DNA from: Lentisphaerae bacterium GWF2_49_21
GTDB taxonomy: Bacteria > Verrucomicrobiota > Lentisphaeria > Victivallales > GWF2-50-93
Direction: 5' to 3'
Assembly (NCBI GenBank): GCA_001804805.1
Contig: MHBH01000063.1
Coordinates: 1-64,000 of the forward strand
DNA length: 64,000 nt
Positions 17,797 to 26,233 of the stretch are shown here, one piece after another. The position numbers were made by a program, and so were the translations under genes. Each line of letters opens with the position of its first letter. Position 1 is the stretch's first letter. The notes under the pieces are model-generated. The model did no database searches, was not told where the DNA came from, and worked only from the letters and a program-made list of their open reading frames with translations.

Positions 17797-19171
17797 GACT
17801 AAAGAATATCTCAATACCGGATACGGTCCGAACTTTCTTGTCATCGACATCGGACACAAGGACTTCACAGCTCTTATCAACCCCAAAACCGCCTTCTGGA
17901 CACTTGTCCGCAAGGATCATCTTGGTTCAATAATTTCCGACGGCAAATTCATCTCGTCTTTCAAGAAGAAGGAGGACGAATTCCTCAAGGAGATGGAGAC
18001 GCTCCGATTTGGTCTTAAGCCGTCCGCCGTCTATTTCAATCCGACAGACCGCTGCAATTTCAACTGTACTTATTGCTATATCCCGGAGAAGATGAGGAAG
18101 CATGGTGCAAACATGTCGGAGGAGAAGCTCATCGAGGGGCTTTCCATCCTTAAGAAATATTTCAAGACGACTGTTCCCAAGGGGCGCAATCCCCAGATAA
18201 TCTTCCATGGTGCGGAACCTCTCACCAACAAGGAAGCGGTTTTCGCGGGGATAGAGAAGTTCTCCGGAGACTTTGATTTCGGCATCCAGACCAATGCCAC
18301 GCTGCTTGACGATGAGGCGATTGATTTTGTCCTCAAGCACAAGGTTGGTATTGGAATTTCCATTGATGGGCCGGACGCGAAGACTTCGGACAAGCTGCGC
18401 CGCGACTGGAAAGGCGAAGGATATTTCAACCAGATCATAAAGGTGATAGACAGTCTCAAGGATCATCCGGGATTCAATGTGATCTGCACCATAACGACCG
18501 AAAACATGGGCAGGCTTTCGGAGACTGTCGACTTCTTCCATAAGTCTGGAGTGAAGGTCTGCATGCTCAACATCATCCGCTGCACCCAGGAGAAATCGCG
18601 CACCGTCAAGCCCGATGATGCTGAAGCCGCAAAACATTACATCAAAGCCCTCGAACGGAGCTGGGAGCTATACAAGAAGACCGGACGCAAACTTATAATT
18701 GCGAATTTCGCAAATATCATTCTTGGAATAACAGCTCCTTCGGCAAGGAAGCTCATGTGCGACATCTCGCCGTGCGGAGGAGGGCGCTGCTTCTTTGCAG
18801 TCGCCGCCAATGGCGACATGTTCCCGTGCAGCGAGTTCGTCGGTGTCAAGGAGTTCAAAGGCGGTAATCTCTTCAAGGACAGCATTCCGAAGGTGCTTGA
18901 AACAAACGTGTTCCGCAAAGTCTCAGAACGCCAGACCGAGCAGATAAATTCCTGCATGAACTGCGCGATCCAGCATTTCTGCGGCGCACCGTGTCCGGCC
19001 GAGGCCTACACGATGAACAAGAAGGACATCACGAACCGCGGAGCATTCTGCGAATTCTATGAGGAGCAGGTGCGATACGCCTTCAGACTCATCGCCGAAG
19101 AAAGGGAACAGGATTTCCTCTGGAAAGGCTGGGACAAGGGAATGAAGCAGAACTTCGAGTATCTGGCATAA
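17795..19171 (+). CDS. cbpB: radical SAM/SPASM peptide-modifying enzyme (CbpB-like)
   Basis: About 458 residues. The radical SAM [4Fe-4S] motif is CNFNCTYC near residue 88, followed by the GGE-type segment FHGAEPL and a TIM-barrel core (GIGISIDGPDAKTSDKLRRD). The C terminus holds the SPASM auxiliary-cluster cysteines: CDISPCGGGRC, FPCSEF, CMNCAIQHFCGAPCP and a last CEFYEEQ. Such enzymes install thioether, C-C or similar crosslinks in a peptide substrate; the 32-residue peptide encoded just upstream is the expected target. The ATG at 17795 is preferred to a GTG at 17777. Expression depends on the upstream B12 riboswitch. One perfect iterated palindrome lies at 18700. Confidence 0.9.
   Translation: MTKEYLNTGYGPNFLVIDIGHKDFTALINPKTAFWTLVRKDHLGSIISDGKFISSFKKKEDEFLKEMETLRFGLKPSAVYFNPTDRCNFNCTYCYIPEKMRKHGANMSEEKLIEGLSILKKYFKTTVPKGRNPQIIFHGAEPLTNKEAVFAGIEKFSGDFDFGIQTNATLLDDEAIDFVLKHKVGIGISIDGPDAKTSDKLRRDWKGEGYFNQIIKVIDSLKDHPGFNVICTITTENMGRLSETVDFFHKSGVKVCMLNIIRCTQEKSRTVKPDDAEAAKHYIKALERSWELYKKTGRKLIIANFANIILGITAPSARKLMCDISPCGGGRCFFAVAANGDMFPCSEFVGVKEFKGGNLFKDSIPKVLETNVFRKVSERQTEQINSCMNCAIQHFCGAPCPAEAYTMNKKDITNRGAFCEFYEEQVRYAFRLIAEEREQDFLWKGWDKGMKQNFEYLA
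18700..18712. repeat. iterated palindrome TGCGAANTTCGCA, perfect copy
   Basis: Inside the radical SAM gene; codes for Ala-Asn-Phe-Ala. Confidence 0.8.
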
Positions 19172-19264
19172 TAAAATCCGGAGAAGATTAGCCACGGACT
19201 TTTACAGGCGGGAATTTTGTTATAGTTAATCCGCCTAAGCGGATGTTCTTTCTCTTCAACATTA

Positions 19265-19335
19265 CAGCCAATAATGGCTTGACTACAAGCAAAGAATGAC
19301 AGAAGAAGCTGCTAGCTGGTTGCTTTGTAGTTAAT
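19265..19335. repeat. partial GTAGTTAA-type inverted-repeat element
   Basis: CAGCCAATAATGGCTTGACTAC (split as CAGCCAATAATGGCTT plus GACTAC) at 19265-19286 and GTAGTTAA at 19327-19334 match the ends of the elements at 37093-37153 and 43918-43981. This copy looks rearranged. The whole 19172-19455 spacer holds no other feature I can support. Confidence 0.5.
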
Positions 19336-19455
19336 AGAGAGAGTCTTACCCGATTATTCTGACATTTCGACGCATTACCAAATATTCTCTTTTCCATATC
19401 TCTTCACATTGACATGTAATGTGCATAAGGTAAAATATAACCTTACAGTTGTTTC

Positions 19456-19587
19456 ATGGTCAACAAGGGGGGGGTATCATGTTTTCTCGTCGCGCTATGT
19501 CCGTTTGTTCTTACTTTCGTCCTCATCTCCTTCGCCAGTATATACATCGCTCCGCCTATTGCCTGCTTATACTTGGGAGAAGCTTAA
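19456..19587 (+). CDS. possible 43-residue single-pass membrane peptide
   Basis: The frame runs from ATG 19456 through a run of eight G (read as Lys-Gly-Gly-Val) and encodes a hydrophobic stretch (FVLTFVLISFASIYIAPPI) typical of a membrane helix. No Shine-Dalgarno is evident. The G-run makes an in vivo or assembly frameshift plausible. A frameshift near the stop would join it to the acidic reading frame at 19598-19690, giving a membrane helix with a cytoplasmic tail. It may be a real small protein, a broken gene, or chance. Confidence 0.35.
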   Translation: MVNKGGVSCFLVALCPFVLTFVLISFASIYIAPPIACLYLGEA

Positions 19588-19597
19588 TGCAACTTTC

Positions 19598-19690
19598 ATG
19601 GGGATTGACAATGATGATGAATATATGCAAGACAAGGACGACTGGATTGAGTTTTTCGATCATTTATTCAGGCATGGAGGTAATCCCTAG
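19598..19690 (+). CDS. possible 30-residue acidic peptide or 3' part of a broken gene
   Basis: The frame encodes MGIDNDDEYMQDKD followed by DWIEFFDHLFRHGG, a protein-like acidic/aromatic sequence. It follows the hydrophobic small frame at 19456-19587 in another frame. I interpret the pair as a possible frameshifted membrane protein gene of about 75 codons. No ribosome-binding site supports independent translation. Confidence 0.25.
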   Translation: MGIDNDDEYMQDKDDWIEFFDHLFRHGGNP

Positions 19691-19733
19691 TCGCAACAAC
19701 AAGAAATACAATAAAATAAGTGGGGTTTATGCT

Positions 19734-20660
19734 ATGAATAGAAGAATAATTATAATTGCCTTTTTAATTTGTCTGCCTGTAATATCAGGTATATCCATTG
19801 AGCCTAAATTTAAATTGGTCGCGAAAGTAGATGGAAAAGATGTGAAAGTTCCCGAGCCCGGTCTACTAACTTTAGATATTGCAACAGCGGGCTTCAATGC
19901 CAAGTGTGGTCGCCTTCCATCTGAAAAAGAGAAAAAAGAATTGAAGGAACTGGTTTACAAGTTAAACGAATCAGCTATTGCAATAATGATCAACGCCAAA
20001 GTTGAAGAAAATGTTCACGACGAGTTGTTTCCGATATTGTGTCCAAAAGAGAAGCTTGAAGAGGCGTATAAAAAGTCGTTTGACAGGAAACAGGTCGAAG
20101 AAAAAAAGCAGATGCTGGAAAGCAAAAAGGCAGCATTTGATTACATTGATGAAAATCCTGATAAAGTGGAAGAAGCATACACGAAGTATGAAATATCTGG
20201 AAGTTTGAAGCAATGGTTGAGAAATGCAAAGTCTCAGGAATATCGCAAGTCCATTACGGAACAACTTGATGAAGCAAATCGCCAATTATCAGGTGAAATT
20301 GTTATAACTAAATACATTAAAGCCAAAGTATACATGGATGAACTTGCAAAGTATATGAGAAAAGAAATAGCGAAGCAGAATCCGGATGTAGCGAAGTATC
20401 TGAAATCTGGGGAAATAGATCTAAATTCAGAAATAGAAGGGCAAATATATGAACAATGGGTGATAAAGAAGATAAAGGAAGCAAAGATTGAAATTCTTGA
20501 TCCACAATATAACGACATTACTAACCTATTAATGCAAGGACCTTTTAAATACCAACAAGGTTATAAAATGTACGAAGACTACTTCAAAGCAAAGATACAA
20601 GAAGACAAAGAGAAAACCGGTGCCAGTCTGGCTGAGCCTAATCCGGTAAAGGACAAGTGA
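19734..20660 (+). CDS. exported helical protein, weakly SurA/PpiC-N-like
   Basis: 308 residues beginning with a signal peptide (NRRIIIIAFLICLPVISG). The mature N terminus (KLVAKVDGKDVKVPEP) and the following charged helices (EKEKKELKELVYKLNESAIAI) recall the N-terminal chaperone region of SurA-type periplasmic foldases, but no rotamase domain can be seen, so this is only a resemblance. The rest is Lys/Glu-rich helix. The ATG at 19734 is preceded by GTGGGG; the frame stays open upstream to 19449 but lacks signal-peptide character there. Its AT-rich codon use differs from the neighbouring radical SAM gene. Confidence 0.72.
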   Translation: MNRRIIIIAFLICLPVISGISIEPKFKLVAKVDGKDVKVPEPGLLTLDIATAGFNAKCGRLPSEKEKKELKELVYKLNESAIAIMINAKVEENVHDELFPILCPKEKLEEAYKKSFDRKQVEEKKQMLESKKAAFDYIDENPDKVEEAYTKYEISGSLKQWLRNAKSQEYRKSITEQLDEANRQLSGEIVITKYIKAKVYMDELAKYMRKEIAKQNPDVAKYLKSGEIDLNSEIEGQIYEQWVIKKIKEAKIEILDPQYNDITNLLMQGPFKYQQGYKMYEDYFKAKIQEDKEKTGASLAEPNPVKDK

Positions 20661-20757
20661 TTGACGGTCAGAATGATATGGTGGAAGAGATGCCATAAAA
20701 TGGCCTTAGGATGGTAAAAAGAGGCGATTATTTGATTTTAAGATATTCAAAACTACG

Positions 20758-20809
20758 GACGCGGTACGCGCGTCCCTCCATTATTTACGTCCGTTTCTGG
20801 CGTGGAGGG
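20758..20809. repeat. hairpin cluster in the convergent spacer
   Basis: GGACGCGGTACGCGCGTCC forms one hairpin, and TCCCTCCA with TGGAGGGA forms an overlapping outer one. It lies in the 229-bp spacer between convergent genes and belongs to the same style of composite REP found elsewhere in the window. Confidence 0.55.
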
Positions 20810-20889
20810 ACATGTTTGACATGACCGATTCTCGAGTTTTAAAATTACCTCAATATCTTTAAACAAGCTACAGACAATTGACGACAGTT

Positions 20890-22218
20890 TCACTGCTTCT
20901 TCTCAAACGCTCCGATGTCTACTGCTGTGCCTTGCGGGCGTTGGACGCCGAGGAAATCCCTTGTGGCCCTGAGCGAACTTGTTCCGGCCTCTAGAGCAGG
21001 ACTTTTTTGCTGGAGAGTGAAATCAAATTTAGCCTCGTCTGTGAAGAGGGGATTCTTGTCGATGATGTTATGTTCCTGGCTGCCTGTGAATTTGCCATTG
21101 AAGACGAGATTATAGTCAAAGACAGTTCCATTCGCATCATGGATGGAATTTGCCGGCCTGCCCTTGGACGCATACATGATGTTGTTGAACACCTTGATGT
21201 CGGCCGCCTTAACCACGCTTATTTCACCCTCCGTGATCTTGGGATGCTGTGAATTCATGTAGACCGTGTTGTTGACAATGTCCACCCCGTCGCTGCAATA
21301 GACATGTATGCCGCGTCCGCCGTTGCCGTAGACGATGTTGTTTTCGATCAGTGTGCGGCCTTTATACTGACCGAGCTTGGAATTGTTCTGTGTATTTCGC
21401 AGGTCATCGATGATGATGCCGTTGCCGTCGGTGATGTCCCCTACGGCGAAGAACGGCACGAGATTCTGGTTGTGGTGGCTTATGTTGCGGCGGATGATCA
21501 TCTTGCAGGCGGTGCTGGCGTCGGAATTCCAGTTCTGATATGTTGAGATCCCGCTGTTGCCGTATGGCGCATAGAACGCGTTCTCATATACGAGATTGTC
21601 CTCTATGGTTACATAGTCGGCATGGCTTGTAGCTATGCCTCCGCCGCAGAACTTGTAGATCTTGCAGTGGGATACAGTGATGTGGTGCGGTTTCTGTTCG
21701 CCTTTCTGGCAGATGTAAATTCCATTTCCGGAGGTTGCAGGATTGTTCTTGTTGTCTTTCTGCGCTAGGGCATAATCAAGTTTGATGTTGTCGGCGTTCC
21801 CTTCCAGTTCAAGGCCGTCAATTACTATATAGGAGGCTCCTTCGACCTTTATGGCGTTCCAGTTTTTAGATTTGAGCCTGGGAGAATGTCCTGGAAGGGC
21901 CTGGAATGTTATCCAGGCATCTTCTTTTCCGGAGCGGTCAATGGTGAGAATATTAGCAGTAGGCTCATCTTTGGTATAGACACCGTTCATGATATAGACA
22001 ATGTCGCCCGGCTTGGTCATGTCAGCCGCCCTCTGGATACTGCGGAAGGGCTTTTCCTGGGTCAGTCCGGTGTTGGAGTCATGTCCGGCTTCAGAAACAT
22101 AGTATTTCATGCTTGCCTTGACTACGACTGGTGCAGCCTCCGGCAATGTTGCAGCCGAGGTGCTGAAGAAAGCCGAACTGCATATTATTGAGACAAAAGC
22201 TGATTTGATGATATTCAT
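20890..22218 (-). CDS. secreted right-handed parallel beta-helix protein (possible polysaccharide lyase)
   Basis: 442 residues with a signal peptide (KSAFVSIICSSAFFSTSAA). The mature N terminus has YYVSEAGHDSNTGLTQEKPFRSIQRAA (quoted here as YYVSEAGHDSNTG then KPFRSIQRAA), the DUF1565 entry motif of beta-helix proteins. Repeated N-rich rungs follow (IVIDGLELEGN, HITVSHCKIYKFCGGG, TLIENNIVYGNGGRGIHVY, VDIVNNTVYMNSQ). The fold is shared by pectate lyases, alginate epimerases and sugar-binding proteins; catalytic residues cannot be assigned by eye. It suits the carbohydrate-degrading profile of the window. Confidence 0.85.
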   Translation of the reverse strand: MNIIKSAFVSIICSSAFFSTSAATLPEAAPVVVKASMKYYVSEAGHDSNTGLTQEKPFRSIQRAADMTKPGDIVYIMNGVYTKDEPTANILTIDRSGKEDAWITFQALPGHSPRLKSKNWNAIKVEGASYIVIDGLELEGNADNIKLDYALAQKDNKNNPATSGNGIYICQKGEQKPHHITVSHCKIYKFCGGGIATSHADYVTIEDNLVYENAFYAPYGNSGISTYQNWNSDASTACKMIIRRNISHHNQNLVPFFAVGDITDGNGIIIDDLRNTQNNSKLGQYKGRTLIENNIVYGNGGRGIHVYCSDGVDIVNNTVYMNSQHPKITEGEISVVKAADIKVFNNIMYASKGRPANSIHDANGTVFDYNLVFNGKFTGSQEHNIIDKNPLFTDEAKFDFTLQQKSPALEAGTSSLRATRDFLGVQRPQGTAVDIGAFEKKQ

Positions 22219-22257
22219 GATATTTCCCTTGTGATATAAACTGTTTACTGGCGCCTG

Positions 22258-22572
22258 CTATTTGAGATACGAACAGCAGTAGTCGGTGATGTTCTTCACC
22301 TTCAGGCTGAATTTTGCCTTGGCAGGAACTTCAAAGGAATCTCCGCCTTTGAACTGCTTCCAGTCTTTCGAGCCGGGCAGAAGGACGTCCAGGTCGCCGG
22401 AGAGTATTTCCATGAGTTCCCTGCAGTCGGTTCCAAATTCATAATCACCGGGAAGCATTATCCCCAGAGTCTTCTTCGAGCCGTCCGGGAAAAGCACCGT
22501 CCTGCTCGTTACTTTGCCATTGTGATAGACATTTGCCTTCTTTACTACAGTTACATTCTTGAATTCCGACAT
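22258..22572 (-). CDS. ppnP: pyrimidine/purine nucleoside phosphorylase
   Basis: 104 residues of the PpnP (formerly DUF1255, YaiE) family, a small cupin that cleaves nucleosides phosphorolytically. Visible family features are [18 protein letters not shown] near the N terminus, [13 protein letters not shown], and the [13 protein letters not shown] strand near the C terminus. It fits with the dUTPase and deoxyribosyltransferase-like genes elsewhere as part of nucleoside salvage, although it is not co-transcribed with them. Confidence 0.9.
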   Translation of the reverse strand: MSEFKNVTVVKKANVYHNGKVTSRTVLFPDGSKKTLGIMLPGDYEFGTDCRELMEILSGDLDVLLPGSKDWKQFKGGDSFEVPAKAKFSLKVKNITDYCCSYLK

Positions 22573-22673
22573 TGTTTTCTCCTAAAAATTATAAAATATC
22601 AAAATTATTCAGACAGGATTACGGGATTTTCATGATTTATTCTATCCTGTCAATCCTGTTATCCAGTCTACCA

Positions 22674-23291
22674 TTATTCCACTTTCTTCACAATCATGTC
22701 CAGCGGCCGTTTCGCGGGACCGGATGACTGGCGTGCAGAATAGCCGACAGGCACAACGGCCATGAACTCCCCTTTTTCATCAAGGAGCTGCAGGACTTCG
22801 TCCTTGATCAGGAAAAGGATGCCAAGCCATACCGTGGAAAGCCCGAGTGATGTGGCGGCGATAAGCATGTTTTCGACGGCGGCTGCCGAACTCTGTATCT
22901 CCATGGTCCTGAAAAAGTCATAGGCGATGTCCTTGTCGACCTCGAAAAGCTCCGTGCCATGCCTGATCAGTTCGCCTGTGTTGATGACGGCGATAGTGAC
23001 CGGGGCGCTGGCGATGCTTCTCGATGCCATGCGGAGCAGGGCGGAGGAAGGGCGGGGGAAATCTCCGGCGCGCTTTGAGATCAGATTGACCAGCTCCTCC
23101 TTCTTTCTTCCTTTGACGATAACAAATCTCCATGACTGGTTGTTGTGCGCGGACGGGGCCTGGTTCGCGGCGGAGAGGATTGTCAGGATGTCCTCGTCGG
23201 ACACGTCCTTATTCAAGTACATCCTCACGCTCCGCCTTGACATGATGTTTGTCAATGTCTCGTTATATTTAATGTCATTCATAAATCTCAT
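22674..23291 (-). CDS. nitroreductase family FMN oxidoreductase
   Basis: About 205 residues. The N-terminal SRRSVRMYLNKDVSDEDI and APSAHNNQSWRFVIV are the canonical FMN-binding motifs of the nitroreductase fold; the C-terminal part (LGLSTVWLGIL, VVPVGYS) closes the flavin site. These enzymes use NAD(P)H to reduce flavins, quinones or nitro compounds. The start is at 23291 or the ATG at 23282; the difference is three residues. It is followed on the minus strand by ppnP and preceded, 14 nt away, by a small membrane protein, so the three may be one transcript. Confidence 0.88.
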   Translation of the reverse strand: MRFMNDIKYNETLTNIMSRRSVRMYLNKDVSDEDILTILSAANQAPSAHNNQSWRFVIVKGRKKEELVNLISKRAGDFPRPSSALLRMASRSIASAPVTIAVINTGELIRHGTELFEVDKDIAYDFFRTMEIQSSAAAVENMLIAATSLGLSTVWLGILFLIKDEVLQLLDEKGEFMAVVPVGYSARQSSGPAKRPLDMIVKKVE

Positions 23292-23305
23292 TCCACTCGT
23301 TCATC

Positions 23306-23821
23306 TTAAGCCCTGGTAACGGCAAGATGATTCCTAAATAGAATTATAAGTATTCCAACAACCAGAAGAATTATGCCTGCGGATATGCCCATTACATTAC
23401 GCTTATGTATTCCAGGTTCAAGAACTGCAATCTTTGGATCTTTCGGATTGTAGTAAGCAATAGTTTCTGAGCCTGCAGGATACTTTTTTATGAAACTTTC
23501 CACAAAGGGCAGATCCCCTGTCCCTATAGCGGCGAACCTGATGCTAGTTCCTTCATAATCAACGCCATCTGCCTTATAGGAATATTTAACTTCCGCATTA
23601 TATATAAATCTGACCCGATCATCATTCTTGTCAGTGTTCTTGAGTTCCTCTTTTTGAACGCGTGAATCCAAAATTCTGGCTGAGGCATGAGGCCAAGAGG
23701 AACTGGCAATCGCATAATAGGCATCTATTAGAGTCATAAGCAGGACAAGCAGTCCAAATAATATGGAAAATAATCCACCTAAAGGGACAAGAATCTTTGA
23801 TTTCATGTCATTGGATTCCAT
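23306..23821 (-). CDS. DUF3592 membrane protein
   Basis: About 171 residues with an N-terminal membrane helix (GLFSILFGLLVLLMTLIDAYYA), an extracytoplasmic domain, and a C-terminal helix (GISAGIILLVVGILIILF). The middle domain matches DUF3592 (SWPHASARILDSRV ... YSYKADGVDYEGTSI ... YYNPKDPKIAVLEPG). Its function is unknown. An alternative ATG at 23806 has a slightly better upstream GGA. It is probably co-transcribed with the nitroreductase gene. Confidence 0.8.
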   Translation of the reverse strand: MESNDMKSKILVPLGGLFSILFGLLVLLMTLIDAYYAIASSSWPHASARILDSRVQKEELKNTDKNDDRVRFIYNAEVKYSYKADGVDYEGTSIRFAAIGTGDLPFVESFIKKYPAGSETIAYYNPKDPKIAVLEPGIHKRNVMGISAGIILLVVGILIILFRNHLAVTRA

Positions 23822-23845
23822 AAAGCTTGTTTAGAACTTCCTTTC

Positions 23846-24796
23846 CTAAAGATGGAACATGTAGAACAAGTTAGGCAGCTGGTTCTGGATTGGTATATCG
23901 AACTTGAATTCCACCGGGGTCACCTTGCATCCGGCCTTTTCGAAAAGGGAAATAACTCCTTCGTCCCCGATAAGATGTCCGGCGCCGACGGCTATGAAGC
24001 AGTTTCTGCTCTTTATGTCCGGAAGAGTCCTTTCAAAGAACAGCTTGTTACGTTCCTTGAGGAGGACATTGATGAACTTATCCCTGAACTGGGGTGTGAA
24101 ACTTGTCTTTCTGGAAAAGAAGTCCTTGCCCATTCCTTTCATGTCCTGTGCGAGATATTTCTCAAGCAATGAGTTCAGCATGGTATAACCGCCTTCGGCC
24201 TCTTCCATGGCTTCTTCGAGAAGCTGGACCTGTTCAGGTTCGGTGAATGCGTCAAGTGGTCCGAGCTGTTCTTCAGGCGTCTCTATTCCCTTGGTTTCGC
24301 AGCCGTTGAGCTTCGCCTTCTGATAAAGCAGGATGTCGATCGGAACAGGATCCGTTGACTTCCTAGGCCAGGCTATGATAAGGGAAGCCGCCCATATCTT
24401 GTTCTTGTTGAGGAATGAAGAGGAGATAGGGGGGATGAATTTATCAGCAATGTCTTTCAGCCGGGTGAATCTTGTCCTCCCAATCTTCGTCTCAAGGGTT
24501 TCTGTCTCAGGCAGCAGCATTCCCTGCATGACTTTCACCTGGTTCTTCTCATCGGACTCTATTTCAGAGAAGAACAACCGGCTTTCGGCCAGAGCGGTCT
24601 TTACTGGTTCGGGAATTTTGCTGAATGCCGGATTAGGAGCGTGCATCGTACCGAAAACCCAGGAGGTCTTCCCTTCATATTCGATTTTCCAGAAAACGGA
24701 TCCGTGGACGGCACTGTCTTTTCTTTCATCGCAGCTCAATCCGATGAATGTGAACATTATTAAAAGTATTCCAGTTTTTTTAATGCAAATCCGCAT
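23846..24796 (-). CDS. TraB/GumN-family lipoprotein
   Basis: About 316 residues. The N terminus has a signal peptide ending in a lipobox-like FIGLSC, so the product is probably a lipoprotein. The TraB/GumN (TIKI-like) fold is supported by the first GxxH motif GTMHAP after the VFWKIEYEGKTSWVF strand, and by the second in VGAGHLIGDEGVISLFEKAG close to the C terminus. Family members such as TIKI are metalloproteases; bacterial ones are mostly uncharacterised. The start is set at the ATG 24796, the second in-frame ATG after 24808. Confidence 0.83.
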   Translation of the reverse strand: MRICIKKTGILLIMFTFIGLSCDERKDSAVHGSVFWKIEYEGKTSWVFGTMHAPNPAFSKIPEPVKTALAESRLFFSEIESDEKNQVKVMQGMLLPETETLETKIGRTRFTRLKDIADKFIPPISSSFLNKNKIWAASLIIAWPRKSTDPVPIDILLYQKAKLNGCETKGIETPEEQLGPLDAFTEPEQVQLLEEAMEEAEGGYTMLNSLLEKYLAQDMKGMGKDFFSRKTSFTPQFRDKFINVLLKERNKLFFERTLPDIKSRNCFIAVGAGHLIGDEGVISLFEKAGCKVTPVEFKFDIPIQNQLPNLFYMFHL

Positions 24797-24969
24797 GATT
24801 GTTACCATAAATCCGCTTTTGTGCGCATTAATTGATTGCGGAATTTGCGAATTTCCAATTCCAAATGGCAGATTTTGTACTTTTGCGCCTGCATAGGAGT
24901 GGCAGACCTTGATTTGTCATGTCCCGGAAAGTATCTTAACCAAATTATACAATAGGCAATAAGGACGGC

Positions 24970-26088
24970 ATGGAAAGTTCCGGCGTAAGGAAATTTTTTG
25001 AAAGACACTGGGAAAAGATGATCCTCTGGACCATCCTGATCGGCCTTTTCTACCTCCTGAGACCTTTTTTTGCGGTGATATTCGGGACCTTCCTGATTGC
25101 CTATGTGGCCCGCAACGTCGTACAATGGCTCGTTAAAACGCTCAATCTGAACTACAGGCTCGCTACGGTCCTGTTCTTTATTTCCTTTCTGGCTGTTGTA
25201 ATCGCCGCCGGCATCTGGATAGGCCCGAAGCTGGTCATGGAATCAAACAAGATCTTTTCCGAGTTTGCCGATGACAACACCGGGCAGACCAATGAGAAAA
25301 TCAACAGGTTCGCTGAAAACATCGTCAAGCAGATCATCGGCGAGGAGAAGGGCAAAATCTTCATAGGTTCGGAAGAATATACGAATATGCTCGAAAGCCT
25401 GAAGGCCGAATCCTCCAAGACGCTGAAGTCATGGATGCCACATGTCTTCAGCTCCCTCCTGACAGTCATCAAGCTCGGCTGGACGATAACGGTGGTGCTC
25501 CTACTTTCAACACTTTTCTCATTCATGATCGTCATGGACTGGCAGAAGATCGCAGGGAAGATGAAGGAACTGGAGAACAGCAGGATACGGACATTCTACC
25601 TCGGGGCCGCTCCGCATCTCCAGGCCTTCGCAAGGGTTTTCGGAAAGGCCCTCCAGGCCCAGGCGATCATTGCAATATGCAATACGATCCTCACAGCCAT
25701 AGGCCTCTGGTATTTCCAGGTCCCCAACATAGCACTTCTTTCGACAATAGTGCTGATATGCGGATTCATACCGATCCTTGGTACCTTCATGAGTTCCATC
25801 CCCATACTAATTTTCGGCATCCAGGATGGCGGGCTTGATCTTGTCCTGAAGCTGATAGTGTTTGTTGCGGCAATACATGCCTTCGAAGCCTATGTGCTGA
25901 ATCCCAGGATCACTGGAGAAGCCCTGCGCGCCCACCCCCTCCTTATCCTGGTGCTCCTACTGGTCTGCGAACGATTCTTCGGCATCTGGGGCATGATCGT
26001 GGGCGTCCCGCTGGGATTCTACCTCATAAGCGTCCTTTCCACCAAAGACGAGGAACATCAGCCGGAACCGGTGCATAAGAAGCCATAG
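24970..26088 (+). CDS. AI-2E family transporter (PerM/YdiK-type)
   Basis: 372 residues with about eight membrane helices typical of the AI-2E/PerM family: paired helices at the N terminus (MILWTILIGLFYLLRPFFAVIFG as MILWTILIGLFY plus RPFFAVIFG), a soluble amphipathic region at residues 75-160, and the conserved C-terminal helices (LLSTIVLICGFIPILGTFMSSIPI, quoted as VLICGFIPILGTF) followed by LNPRITGEALRAHPLLIL. Members transport small molecules; autoinducer-2 export is reported for one, Na+/H+ exchange for others. The substrate here is unknown. Confidence 0.88.
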   Translation: MESSGVRKFFERHWEKMILWTILIGLFYLLRPFFAVIFGTFLIAYVARNVVQWLVKTLNLNYRLATVLFFISFLAVVIAAGIWIGPKLVMESNKIFSEFADDNTGQTNEKINRFAENIVKQIIGEEKGKIFIGSEEYTNMLESLKAESSKTLKSWMPHVFSSLLTVIKLGWTITVVLLLSTLFSFMIVMDWQKIAGKMKELENSRIRTFYLGAAPHLQAFARVFGKALQAQAIIAICNTILTAIGLWYFQVPNIALLSTIVLICGFIPILGTFMSSIPILIFGIQDGGLDLVLKLIVFVAAIHAFEAYVLNPRITGEALRAHPLLILVLLLVCERFFGIWGMIVGVPLGFYLISVLSTKDEEHQPEPVHKKP

Positions 26089-26166
26089 GCTGCGATTTTC
26101 AATTAATCTTCTAATAACCATACCTTAAATCATGCTACGCCGTTCCTCCTTTTCTTGGATATAAGC

Positions 26167-26194
26167 TTGTTTTCCCTCCGGATTATGATATATT
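26167..26194 (+). promoter_or_regulatory. candidate promoter of argD-argF
   Basis: TTGTTT (26167-26172) and TATATT (26189-26194) with 16-nt spacing lie 40 nt upstream of argD. No ArgR-type operator was recognised. Confidence 0.4.
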
Positions 26195-26233
26195 AATAGT
26201 TTTCACAAAACATGAATAATAAGGCTCTGACAA

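Noticed and set aside
19466-19473. The eight-G run as a phase-variation switch
   Set aside because: One frame reads through the run without a shift, and no conserved surface gene lies downstream in phase; evidence is too thin.
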